A DNA stretch of 12,724 nt, taken from NCBI GenBank assembly GCA_964614375.1, contig CAZTLI010000115.1, positions 1-12,724 of the forward strand. Reading direction: 5' to 3'. Below the pieces are notes generated by a model. That model made no database searches, was not told where the DNA came from, and worked only from the letters and a program-made list of their open reading frames with translations. The DNA comes from CAZTLI01 sp964614375. GTDB taxonomy: Bacteria > Chloroflexota > Anaerolineae > Aggregatilineales > Phototrophicaceae. Shown one piece after another: positions 5,819 through 12,724 of this stretch; the stretch's first letter is position 1; each line of letters starts with the position of its first letter. The translations under genes and the position numbers were made by a program.

Positions 5819-6277
5819 ATGATCACGATTCACCCCGCCGCAACAGGTTTATCGGCGGTCTGCGAGCCAATTTTGCGCGCGCTGCCACAGTGGTTCGGCA
5901 TTGAGGCAGCCAATCAAATGTACATCCGCGATATTCACGCCCAACCCACATTTGTCGCCTATATGGATGACTCCCCTGTCGGATTTTTGACATTGACCTT
6001 GCATAGTAAACATGCCGCCGAAATTCATATCATGGGCGTGCTGCCCGGCTATCATCGTCACGGTATGGGGCGCGCACTCGTTGAGGCTGCGGAAACCCAC
6101 TTGCAGCAGCAAGATTATCGCTTTTTACAGGTCAAGACATTGAGTCCCAAACATCCAGACGAAGGCTATAAACACACACGCGCATTCTATCAAGCCCTGG
6201 GCTTCTGTTGGCTGGAGGAATTCCCCGACCTCTGGGGCACACATAATCCCTGTTTGCAGCTCGTCAAAGCGTTATAG
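5819..6277 (+). CDS. GNAT family N-acetyltransferase
   Basis: 152-residue single-domain GNAT protein, expected to transfer an acetyl group from acetyl-CoA to an amine; the acceptor cannot be told. The acetyl-CoA motif A follows strand 4: 'AEIHIMGVLPGYHRHGMGRALVEAAE' (67-92), in which HRHGMG occupies the Q/R-x-x-G-x-G/A pyrophosphate loop with His79 in place of the usual Gln/Arg. Motif B is 'TRAFYQALGF' (120-129), with the common Tyr general-acid position at Y124. The N-terminal part includes 'TFVAYMDDSPVGFLTL', the usual strand 2-3 hairpin. CGGAG lies 7-11 nt before ATG 5819. It is the only plus-strand gene, divergent from gatB and convergent with the metalloprotease gene, with which it shares a terminator hairpin. 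Confidence 0.9.
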   Translation: MITIHPAATGLSAVCEPILRALPQWFGIEAANQMYIRDIHAQPTFVAYMDDSPVGFLTLTLHSKHAAEIHIMGVLPGYHRHGMGRALVEAAETHLQQQDYRFLQVKTLSPKHPDEGYKHTRAFYQALGFCWLEEFPDLWGTHNPCLQLVKAL

Positions 6278-6292
6278 ACTCGCACGAATCAA

Positions 6293-6322
6293 AACAGGGG
6301 AGTCGTCTAGCACTCCCCTGTT
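6293..6322. terminator. Hairpin terminator shared by the convergent GNAT and metalloprotease genes
   Basis: AACAGGGGAGT (6293-6303) and ACTCCCCTGTT (6312-6322) form a perfect 11-bp stem with an 8-nt loop, 15 nt after the GNAT stop and 27 nt after the protease stop. On the minus strand four T residues follow; on the plus strand only two, so it is a stronger terminator for the protease gene. Confidence 0.75.
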
Positions 6323-6349
6323 CAAGTTATCGAATAGAATTCGTGGCGG

Positions 6350-7702
6350 CTAATTCGCGGCCTCAATCACGAAGCGGTCTTGCATCACACCCACGATAGT
6401 ATCGCCTTCTATCACGATATAATACTGTTCCAGAAAACCCGTGCCACAATCCTCGACACGCAGGTCATAGATCCCCGCCGGAACAGTCCATGTCATGCGG
6501 GCATTCGTGCCCAATTGCTGACCACTTTGCAGGGCGTTGCTACCCCAAAAATCGTCAGTAGTCGGGCTGATATAGACCACACACAATTGGACACCACTTA
6601 TGTTAACAAATGTCACATCAACATTGGTGGCGCTTGTTGGAACATCCACACCCGAAGTAGAACCCGTGTCGGTTGCCGGCGGATTTGCATTCACCCCAAA
6701 GCGTGTCGCTGTCAAGCGATAATCCCCAAGCGTCGCGCCGTCAATGGAGTTGTACCGGGTGACGACCACAATATATTCACCAGCGGTATCAAAAGTGAAG
6801 ACAAGCTGCGAATTGGTCCCATTGAACCCATCATCATCTTCCGCCAAAACGGATTCATAGTTGGGGGTGAAGATAGCGATATAGGTATCGAGATTACCAC
6901 TGGTCGCTTCGAGCGTGAACTCTATCGTTTCGCCCGCTTCGACATCAATTGTCCACGCATCATAGTAATTGGTATTGCTGATGACGCCTTCCGTGGTCTC
7001 TATGGCATTCGTCGTACCTGTTCCCGTATTGGTGGTATCACCATCGGGCAGATTTTCGGGCAGATTCCGCACCACGACAATCGCATCATCGCCTTCGTTC
7101 ACACCATAAAGTTGTTGAATGCCTGCGATATCATCGGTATTGAGGTTGGATGCAGCACCCGCATAGGCATACATCACGGCGGTTGGGTCGTCACTATGAT
7201 CCATGCCCAACGAATGCCCGATTTCGTGTGCTGCAACGACGAACATATCTGTTTCGCCACCATCAAATAATGTCCATCGTTCGGCGTCATCAAAATAAAT
7301 ATCGCCACCATAACTGGGGAAATAGGCAAAGGCCAATACCCCACCGGGCGACCCCAGATTCTCCTCAGCCGCTGTCCAGCGGACTTCAATATCGGCGGCG
7401 CCTGCGGTTGCGACCTCATTAAATGTCAGCGCCGACACCTGCGCCCAGATCGCAAAACCCGCGCGCACTGCATTGTGCGCCGCGTCACAGTCGATACTGC
7501 GTGGGCAGTTGTGGAAAAAGTAGGTCAGTTCGGTGTGATCCCAGCGGTCAGCCAGTGTATAGGCCACAGACCCGGGCGAAGCAGGAAGCGGGTAATGGTC
7601 GATAGGTTCAAGTTTACCATCATCCTGAGCTATGATAACGGTCACAGCCATCAACATGAGATTGAGGCAAATAATTACTGCGAAAATGCGGCGTAATTTC
7701 AT
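6350..7702 (-). CDS. Secreted matrixin-type (M10A-like) zinc metalloprotease with PPC and C-terminal beta domains
   Basis: 450 residues. Signal peptide 1-25 (basic start, hydrophobic core, IIAQ). The catalytic domain runs about 46-202: 'ELTYFF...AVRAGFAIWAQVSALTFNEV', 'GGDIYFDDAERWT' (132-144), zinc motif HEIGHSLGMDHS (159-170) with H159, H163 and H169 as ligands and E160 as base, and the Met-turn at M177, exactly 8 residues after H169 as in MMPs. D138 and E141 match calcium ligands. The MMP structural-zinc histidines appear replaced (F125, Y136), and no PRCGxPD cysteine switch exists; only about 20 residues separate the signal peptide from the enzyme. Residues about 236-335 form a PPC domain, and about 360-445 a small domain with VNISGVQLCVVYISPTTDD and a second Cys418. 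The protein should act outside the cell on protein substrates. ATG 7702 follows a GGGGG ribosome site. Confidence 0.9.
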   Translation of the reverse strand: MKLRRIFAVIICLNLMLMAVTVIIAQDDGKLEPIDHYPLPASPGSVAYTLADRWDHTELTYFFHNCPRSIDCDAAHNAVRAGFAIWAQVSALTFNEVATAGAADIEVRWTAAEENLGSPGGVLAFAYFPSYGGDIYFDDAERWTLFDGGETDMFVVAAHEIGHSLGMDHSDDPTAVMYAYAGAASNLNTDDIAGIQQLYGVNEGDDAIVVVRNLPENLPDGDTTNTGTGTTNAIETTEGVISNTNYYDAWTIDVEAGETIEFTLEATSGNLDTYIAIFTPNYESVLAEDDDGFNGTNSQLVFTFDTAGEYIVVVTRYNSIDGATLGDYRLTATRFGVNANPPATDTGSTSGVDVPTSATNVDVTFVNISGVQLCVVYISPTTDDFWGSNALQSGQQLGTNARMTWTVPAGIYDLRVEDCGTGFLEQYYIVIEGDTIVGVMQDRFVIEAAN

Positions 7703-7707
7703 AATGT

Positions 7708-7730
7708 CCCCCGGGGGATGTAAATATCCC
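7708..7730 (-). promoter_or_regulatory. Palindrome and competing hairpin over the protease ribosome binding site
   Basis: On the minus strand the leader reads GGGAT-ATTTAC-ATCCCCCGGGGGACATT before ATG 7702. GGGAT (7726-7730) can pair with ATCCC (7715-7719) in a 5-bp hairpin. The same C-run forms a 10-bp palindrome CCCCCGGGGG (7708-7717) whose G half is the likely ribosome binding site. The two pairings exclude each other. A regulatory role is inferred only. Confidence 0.35.
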
Positions 7731-7742
7731 TCAACTGATTAC

Positions 7743-7748
7743 ATTATA
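7743..7748 (-). promoter_or_regulatory. Second candidate -10 element of the protease gene
   Basis: TATAAT on the minus strand with no recognisable -35; it would start transcription near 7736, about 34 nt before ATG 7702. Confidence 0.35.
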
Positions 7749-7774
7749 AGCGAATCCCTTGTAGGACGATAATT

Positions 7775-7803
7775 TTTATATAGCTTTTTACGAGTCCAGA
7801 CAA
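7775..7803 (-). promoter_or_regulatory. Candidate sigma-70 promoter of the protease gene
   Basis: TTGTCT (7798-7803) and TATAAA (7775-7780) on the minus strand are spaced by the ideal 17 bp and give a leader of about 66 nt. It lies in the 136-nt gap after the methyltransferase stop, so the protease is probably transcribed separately from the kinase cluster. Confidence 0.5.
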
Positions 7804-7838
7804 TTGCTGCAACAACGTCAGCGATTTACGAACAGCCA

Positions 7839-8369
7839 TCATTCAGGCGGTTTGAAAGCGACACCCGCATACATGGTTACACCTGTTGAAGGCGAACGAC
7901 GGTCGCCCACAACCGCTGCATTCTGTAATCCAACATCCCGCATCAGGTTCAGGAAGGCTTCACACGGAACAGGATAGGGCACAAACGACAATGATTTTCT
8001 CAAATCATACTCAACCAGCACAAAGCGTCCGCCCGGACGCAGATGTCGTGAAAGATGTTTGAGTGTCGCTTGCGGTTGTGGGGTAAAGTGCAGGGCATTC
8101 GCCATCAAGATACCATTCAGCGGTGGTAGATCGAGTGTGCGTGTGAAATCTTCATTGATTGTGTGCAGTGTGGCGGACAATGACCACGATTGGCGTAGCT
8201 GCGCCAAAGCGCGCGCATCCCGGTCAACTGCGTAAATCTCCGCCGTCGATGGCAGCAAATCGCACAAAGCACGGGTAAAATTGCCCGTCCCCGCACCCAC
8301 ATCCGCCCAGATACCCGATGCCCCCGCAACACCCTGCCGTATGAGATTGACCATTTCAGCCTGATTCAT
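7839..8369 (-). CDS. Class I SAM-dependent methyltransferase
   Basis: 176-residue Rossmann-fold methyltransferase. Motif I is 'WADVGAGTGNFTRAL' (21-35) and binds S-adenosylmethionine; the acidic end of strand 2 is 'IYAVDRD' (45-51, D49); 'LNGILMANALHF' (84-95) is the motif IV region; 'LRPGGRFVLVEYD' (110-122) is the usual turn before strand 5. The start MNQAEMVNLIRQGV resembles a family of small methyltransferases known from Actinobacteria and Chloroflexota; the substrate is unknown. At 176 aa it has little room for a separate substrate domain, so a small-molecule acceptor is likely, but this is inference. Its ATG overlaps the stop of the upstream TPR-like gene in ATGA (8366-8369), so the two are translationally coupled. 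No terminator is visible after it. Confidence 0.88.
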   Translation of the reverse strand: MNQAEMVNLIRQGVAGASGIWADVGAGTGNFTRALCDLLPSTAEIYAVDRDARALAQLRQSWSLSATLHTINEDFTRTLDLPPLNGILMANALHFTPQPQATLKHLSRHLRPGGRFVLVEYDLRKSLSFVPYPVPCEAFLNLMRDVGLQNAAVVGDRRSPSTGVTMYAGVAFKPPE

Positions 8370-9193
8370 ACCGACTCATCAAGATGAAGTTGCTGAACAA
8401 GCGCGGCTAACCGTGTATCCGTCTTCAAAGTGTTGATCATTTCTGTACGTATCGCATCGGTGGCATGTGCCAGTGCATGTTTACATAACTTCACGGCCTC
8501 ATCCACATCATCACGCAGCGCGGCAATGACAGCCCGATAAAACGGCAGCATTGGATCATCCGGCACAAGCTCTGCGGCAGAATCAAAATCGCTTTCTGCC
8601 GCATCCAGTTGATTTTGCTGACAATAGGCATTGCCTCGTGCCAATAACAACCGTGCTTTGAGGGCACGTCCCCAGCGGTCAATCGTAAAGTCAAACCGGG
8701 TTTCGATTTGTGCCAATGCCAGACCATAACGCAGCGCAGCGCGCGCAGCGTCACCCATACAGGTCGCTATATCGCCTGACCATTGCAACCAGCGCCATGT
8801 CCGGGGCATTGTATCGACCAGGCGATTGGCTTCTGCCCATTCTTCGCCCACAATAAGCAATTGTACAAGCCGTTCCGCCAAACGTTCATCGCGCTCATCC
8901 TGCGCGCAAATGTGACGCATGGCCTGCACAGCTTGCCGCCATTCCCCAAGGCGTTCCAGAACAATAGAACGCCGCACAGAGTCATCAATCGTGTGTTCGC
9001 TGAGTGTGTCAAAATCCCTTAACGCCGCGCGCAAGTTGTCATCGCCGGGCAGACGCATTAAAACCTGTGCGCGTAAGCGCCGACTCTCATCATCAGGATG
9101 GTTATCCAGATGCTGCGTCAACGCTTCTAGGGCATCATCGAGTTCCCCTGTTTTGATGAAGGCGTGCGCCAGCTCTAATGGCGAATAAGCCAT
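8366..9193 (-). CDS. TPR-like helical repeat protein
   Basis: 275-residue, all-helical, soluble protein built of tetratricopeptide-like helix pairs. The first repeat is clear: 'LELAHAFIKTGELDDALEALTQHLDNHPDD' (about 6-35). A second clear one is 'ARLLLARGNAYCQQNQLDAAESDFDSAAELVPDD' (about 180-213), followed by 'FYRAVIAALRDDVDEAVKLCKHALAHA'. Degenerate repeats fill the middle (EWRQAVQAMRHICAQD; EEWAEANRLVDTMPRTW). Such proteins are scaffolds for protein binding and have no catalytic site. No signal peptide is seen. The start ATG 9193 has AGGAAGGA upstream. It begins 36 nt after the histidine kinase stop and overlaps the methyltransferase start by 4 nt, so the three genes are likely one transcript; whether the TPR protein binds the kinase is not known. 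Confidence 0.85.
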   Translation of the reverse strand: MAYSPLELAHAFIKTGELDDALEALTQHLDNHPDDESRRLRAQVLMRLPGDDNLRAALRDFDTLSEHTIDDSVRRSIVLERLGEWRQAVQAMRHICAQDERDERLAERLVQLLIVGEEWAEANRLVDTMPRTWRWLQWSGDIATCMGDAARAALRYGLALAQIETRFDFTIDRWGRALKARLLLARGNAYCQQNQLDAAESDFDSAAELVPDDPMLPFYRAVIAALRDDVDEAVKLCKHALAHATDAIRTEMINTLKTDTRLAALVQQLHLDESV

Positions 9194-9229
9194 CCATTAT
9201 TCCTTCCTGATTACAAAAGGTCGAACCCA

Positions 9230-12200
9230 TCAAGACCGGGATGGAGAGGCTTCTAAAGGTATCAGTGGTAAATTGATGGTAAATGTACTGCCATGACCGG
9301 GTTGACTTTCAACGGTGATGTCGCCACCATGCAGCAAAACAATTTCACGCGCGATACTCAACCCCAATCCAGCGCCATTTTTATCCTGATCACCCCGGAA
9401 GAATGGCTGGAACAAATGCGGGACATGCTCCTCACTGATGCCAACCCCGGTATCATGCAATTGAATCCGTGCCAACTCCTCACCAGTGTCTGCTGTCACT
9501 TTGTCTAAGCGAATAGTGATTTTGCCGTGTTGTGGTGTGAATTTCATCGCATTAGACAGTAAATTATCAACAACCTGCTTGAGGCGAATTTCATCGCCAT
9601 AGACACACAGCGGCTCTTCTACCATGACTAATTGCAGGATAATCTGCATCCGTTGAGCGTCTGGTTCATGGATGACGATAATGTGATTGAGGAATTTTTG
9701 CAGAATCATTTCCTGCCGACTCAGGTCGATGATGCCGCGTTCAAAGCGCGAAATATCAAACAGACTTTCGACCAACTTCTGCATGTTATCGGCAACAGCG
9801 TTCAAAACAGGCAAATGAATAGGCAAGGCATCCGGTTTGTGCTTGAGTAGATAAAGCCGGGTTTTCAAATTGGTGATCGGTGTGCGTAATTCATGAGATG
9901 CAGCGGTGATGAAGCGCGCTTTTTGCTCTTGCAGGGCCTTCTCTTGACTAATATCGCGAATAACCGTGACAAGCCCGACAATGTTGTCGTCTGCGCCTTT
10001 CACGCTGGTGACGGTGATATTGGCGTCAAACATGGTGTCATCGTTGCGGTACAGCTTGATATCGCGCCGCCAAAAGCCATATCGCTCCACATGCACTGTA
10101 GAATCACTGTCGAGTTCTGACCACATCCCACGTATTAGCGCCTGACGGATGTCGTTTTCGCGGTCCAGCCATTCCTGTGCTGTGTAACCTGTGAGATCAC
10201 TCAGTGCTTGATTGATATATTGAGCTTCGCCACTGATGGTACGGTAAACGACACCATCGCGCATAGCGTCGAGAATGGCGCGGAGTTGGGCGCGCTCTAG
10301 CTCCAATTCCTGCGTGCGTTCGGCAATGTGCGTTTCCAGTTCAGCCGCTTTACGCGCATTCCGCAGCGCATTCGATGCTTGATTAGCAAAGGCCATCAAA
10401 CGCTCGGCATCTGTTTGCGTAAATGTGCCAACTTCATCGCTATCCAGATGGATAAAGCCAACCACCTGACCCTCCGACACAAGCGGCGCACCCACTGTAG
10501 ATCGAATCCAGGGGATGCCACCCTTCAGTCTAAAACCCTCAATTTTACTCGCATCCCGGATCACAAGTGGTTGTTTCTGGTCAATCATCCAGCGCAGATT
10601 GGGGGCTTCATGAATGTCGAGCGAAAAGTTTTCTCTGAATTCGGCTTCGCTTGCGCCTGCGACCAATCCACGATACCCAATCATGAGTGCCTTCAGGCCG
10701 TGAATCAACAAAATGCTAGCGCCCTTATAGGGAACAACCCGCTTGACCTGTTCCAGTATGCTGCTGACCACCTCTTCATAATCCAGACTGCTCGTCAGAA
10801 TCGCGGCAGTATCGCGTAATGCCTCAGCCATCGCGCGTTGTTCACGTTCGGCTTTTTCGGCGCGTTGACGTTCGGCAATTTCGTCTTGTATCTTGGTCAC
10901 ATATTGGGCATTAGCGATGGCAATGGCTGCCTGATCGGACAATAAATCAAGCGCGCGCAGTTCGTTCTCATCAAAATTGTGCGGTTTTGTAAAGGCGACA
11001 TTCATCACGCCCCGCACTTGATCGACTATCCGCAGCGGCAAGCCCACGATTGCGCCATGCCATTCGGTATCTTTGAACATCGGATGCGCCTGCAAATCAG
11101 AAACGACCAGCCGTTTCCCTTCGCGGGCAACCGTATACGTGAGGCCATCCTGCCGCGGCTCGGCAAAGGGTTTGGCGATTTCGTCATCCATACGCAGCGC
11201 AGTACCAAAAGACAGTTTCTGTCCGTCATATAAGAAAATATGCGTGTTATCCGCATCGACCAATCGCAGTGCATAATGCGCTATCAGGTTTAGGATCGTT
11301 TGCAGGTCGTGGCTGGCGGTCAAAACCAGACTTGCCTGACGCAGTTGTTCAAGCTGGTCGCTGCGTTCGCGCTCGGCTTGTTCGGCGCGCTGACGTTCGT
11401 GGATTTCCTCCTCGATCTGCATCACGTAACGGGCATTGACCATTGCCAGCCCGATTGTTTTGCCAATCGACAGCAATGTCTCGCGTTCTTGTTCTGTCAG
11501 GTGATGGACGTGTTCATAAATCAGATTCATCGTGCCCAGCACTTGTTCCTGGAACAAAAGCGGGATAACGACAACACTATTGAGCTGTTGTTGTGTAAGA
11601 GCGGCGCGCACATCCGGCTCAATCCGTTCATCGTGCTGCAAATCCACGCTGGTCACGATCTCTTTGCGTTGAACCGCAAGACCCGACAGACTGCCCTGTA
11701 ATGGGAGCACCGAGCCGACTTTGAGCGTTTCTTCGGTGAAACCGCGTGACGACAGGAGATTAAGTGTATCCGCGTCTTCATCTAAAAACAGAATACCCGC
11801 CGACTGCACCTGTGTATATTCGACAATCGAATCGAGCGCGCGTTCCACAACTGTCCGAAAATCCAGTGAACGATAGAGATAATCAGCGATAGCATTGCTC
11901 ACAGTGAGCGATTCGGTCTTCGATTGCAGTTCCCGTTCAGAGACACGCAGCGCCTCTTCTGCATGAACACGCATCGTCACATCGACACCAATACTCCACG
12001 ATGCCCAACCCGAAATTGGATAGTGCTGGCTAATGTTGGACCACGAAATCGTCCGTACAGTCTGGTCTTTTGCTTGCAGTTCGATTTCCCAATCGCGATA
12101 GGTCGCACCGGATTCATGTTGTTTTTGCCATAGCTGCAACAGTTTTTCATCTGTCGCATACAGCAGTCGCAGCGCATCGGGATTGCCGATCATCTCCTCT

Positions 12201-12724
12201 GCTGTATAACCTGTAACCCGCTCACATTCGCGATTCCACGCCACAATTAGCCCGTGTTCGTCATACGCATTCAGCATCACCGGCATATTATGGATCAGAT
12301 CACGCAGGCGTTCCTCATTTTGTTGCAGTCGCCTTTGTGCAGCGATGCGTTCTGTAATATCGGTATTGCCAAATACACATTCCGTCACATGACCATCCGC
12401 GTCAAACAGCGGATATAAGCGGGAAACGGTGTGCCGTTCTGTGCCATCTTTGCTCTTATAGGCAATTTCAATGCTATCCACCGATTCGCGTTTATCGAAA
12501 ATGCGTTTGACTATCGAATCAATCTGATGTCGCGTTTCAGCATCCCACAACAATACTTGATAGTGCTGCCCCAAAATTTCACGTTTATGCTGAAAGAAAT
12601 TTTCACACGCCTTGTTCCACGACTGGATAATCCCTTGTCGATCAACAGAAAGAACGGGGTTCGGCGAATTTTCGATAGACTGCCGATACCGCTCTTCGCT
12701 ATGCCGCAGTTGGACATTGGCTTG
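9230..12724 (-). CDS. Hybrid-sensor type histidine kinase with PAS2-GAF3-PAS-HisKA-HATPase (5' end beyond the right edge)
   Basis: The frame is open from the right edge to TGA at 9230, giving 1164 visible residues; an internal TTG at 12574 is not the start because the first PAS domain begins earlier ('SEERYRQSIENSPNP', about 14-28). In order: PAS (14-125), PAS (140-255), three GAF domains (about 280-430, 465-610, 640-795), PAS (812-925), HisKA with the phospho-acceptor in 'FITAASHELRTP' (His944), then HATPase_c with the N box 'VVDNLLSNAMKF' (1051-1062), G1 'HDTGVGIS' (1090-1097) and G2 'GAGLGLSIARE' (1117-1127). Helical linkers 'ERQRAEQAERER' follow GAF1 and GAF2. There is no receiver domain at the C-terminus and no membrane segment in the visible part, so it looks cytosolic or is anchored by the missing N-terminus. 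No response regulator is nearby. It leads into the TPR and methyltransferase genes. Confidence 0.93.
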   Translation of the reverse strand, partial: QANVQLRHSEERYRQSIENSPNPVLSVDRQGIIQSWNKACENFFQHKREILGQHYQVLLWDAETRHQIDSIVKRIFDKRESVDSIEIAYKSKDGTERHTVSRLYPLFDADGHVTECVFGNTDITERIAAQRRLQQNEERLRDLIHNMPVMLNAYDEHGLIVAWNRECERVTGYTAEEMIGNPDALRLLYATDEKLLQLWQKQHESGATYRDWEIELQAKDQTVRTISWSNISQHYPISGWASWSIGVDVTMRVHAEEALRVSERELQSKTESLTVSNAIADYLYRSLDFRTVVERALDSIVEYTQVQSAGILFLDEDADTLNLLSSRGFTEETLKVGSVLPLQGSLSGLAVQRKEIVTSVDLQHDERIEPDVRAALTQQQLNSVVVIPLLFQEQVLGTMNLIYEHVHHLTEQERETLLSIGKTIGLAMVNARYVMQIEEEIHERQRAEQAERERSDQLEQLRQASLVLTASHDLQTILNLIAHYALRLVDADNTHIFLYDGQKLSFGTALRMDDEIAKPFAEPRQDGLTYTVAREGKRLVVSDLQAHPMFKDTEWHGAIVGLPLRIVDQVRGVMNVAFTKPHNFDENELRALDLLSDQAAIAIANAQYVTKIQDEIAERQRAEKAEREQRAMAEALRDTAAILTSSLDYEEVVSSILEQVKRVVPYKGASILLIHGLKALMIGYRGLVAGASEAEFRENFSLDIHEAPNLRWMIDQKQPLVIRDASKIEGFRLKGGIPWIRSTVGAPLVSEGQVVGFIHLDSDEVGTFTQTDAERLMAFANQASNALRNARKAAELETHIAERTQELELERAQLRAILDAMRDGVVYRTISGEAQYINQALSDLTGYTAQEWLDRENDIRQALIRGMWSELDSDSTVHVERYGFWRRDIKLYRNDDTMFDANITVTSVKGADDNIVGLVTVIRDISQEKALQEQKARFITAASHELRTPITNLKTRLYLLKHKPDALPIHLPVLNAVADNMQKLVESLFDISRFERGIIDLSRQEMILQKFLNHIIVIHEPDAQRMQIILQLVMVEEPLCVYGDEIRLKQVVDNLLSNAMKFTPQHGKITIRLDKVTADTGEELARIQLHDTGVGISEEHVPHLFQPFFRGDQDKNGAGLGLSIAREIVLLHGGDITVESQPGHGSTFTINLPLIPLEASPSRS
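10845..11399 (-). repeat. Internal duplication in the kinase: repeated GAF-linker unit
   Basis: The stretches 10845-10874 and 11370-11399 match at 27 of 30 bases and are 525 bp (175 codons) apart. They encode the linkers IAERQRAEKAERE and IHERQRAEQAERE that follow GAF2 and GAF1. The match extends at protein level into the preceding GAF end (NAQYVTKIQDE / NARYVMQIEEE), which indicates duplication of a GAF plus signalling-helix module. Confidence 0.7.

Noticed and set aside
6380..7270. 296-codon open frame on the plus strand
   Set aside because: It lies antisense to the metalloprotease, whose signal peptide, zinc motif and domains are unmistakable. The plus-strand translation shows no domain pattern and no convincing ribosome site.
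12511..12717. 68-codon minus-strand frame near the right edge
   Set aside because: It overlaps the kinase frame, which is open to the edge and encodes the start of a PAS domain there; no frameshift is needed.
1..12724. CRISPR array, insertion sequence, phage, toxin-antitoxin or defence island
   Set aside because: No spaced direct repeats, transposase, integrase, terminal inverted repeats or known defence genes were seen; the genes are mostly housekeeping, secreted or signalling.

Overview
The window reads as a chromosomal segment of a moderate-GC bacterium, most likely a member of the Chloroflexota (Anaerolineae-like). That placement is inferred from the gene mix: secreted proteins with PPC domains, one of them ending in a Cys-bearing 'VNISG...ISPTTDDFWG' module; a very large PAS/GAF histidine kinase; a Trax-like translin protein beside a DUF3467 protein; and housekeeping genes (rplJ, rplL, ssb, gatB) scattered rather than in their classical operons. 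All genes are on the minus strand except one acetyltransferase. No rRNA, tRNA, CRISPR array, insertion sequence or phage gene was seen.

Layout from left to right. Positions 1-550 hold the 5' part of a secreted PPC-domain protein that runs off the left edge. Next is the rplJ-rplL operon (742-1793) with its own near-consensus sigma-70 promoter (1987-2014), a structured leader of about 187 nt that resembles the ribosomal-protein L10 leader, and an intrinsic terminator (650-685). Upstream are a Trax-like translin-family gene and a DUF3467 gene that overlap by 8 nt (2046-3054). Then come a small dimeric alpha/beta-barrel (ABM-like) gene and ssb, separated by a strong intrinsic terminator (3473-3497). 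gatB (4144-5601) has a GTG start and is divergent from a GNAT acetyltransferase (5819-6277). An 11-bp hairpin (6293-6322) separates the GNAT gene from a convergent secreted matrixin-type metalloprotease (6350-7702). Finally, a histidine kinase that runs off the right edge, a TPR-like helical repeat protein and a class I methyltransferase form a tight co-directional cluster (7839-12724).

How the genes relate. L10 and L7/L12 form the ribosomal stalk, and L10 probably controls their synthesis by binding the leader. GatB is one subunit of the tRNA amidotransferase; GatA and GatC are not in the window. SSB serves replication and repair. The translin-like protein retains an acidic triad aligning with the human Trax nuclease residues, so it may be an active small nuclease. 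The kinase senses through three PAS and three GAF domains, but no response regulator is visible.

No clear new multi-gene system was found. The points most worth checking are the Trax-like/DUF3467 pair, the matrixin that lacks the structural-zinc ligands and cysteine switch of animal MMPs, the L10-leader attenuator, and the terminator placed directly in front of the ABM-like gene.
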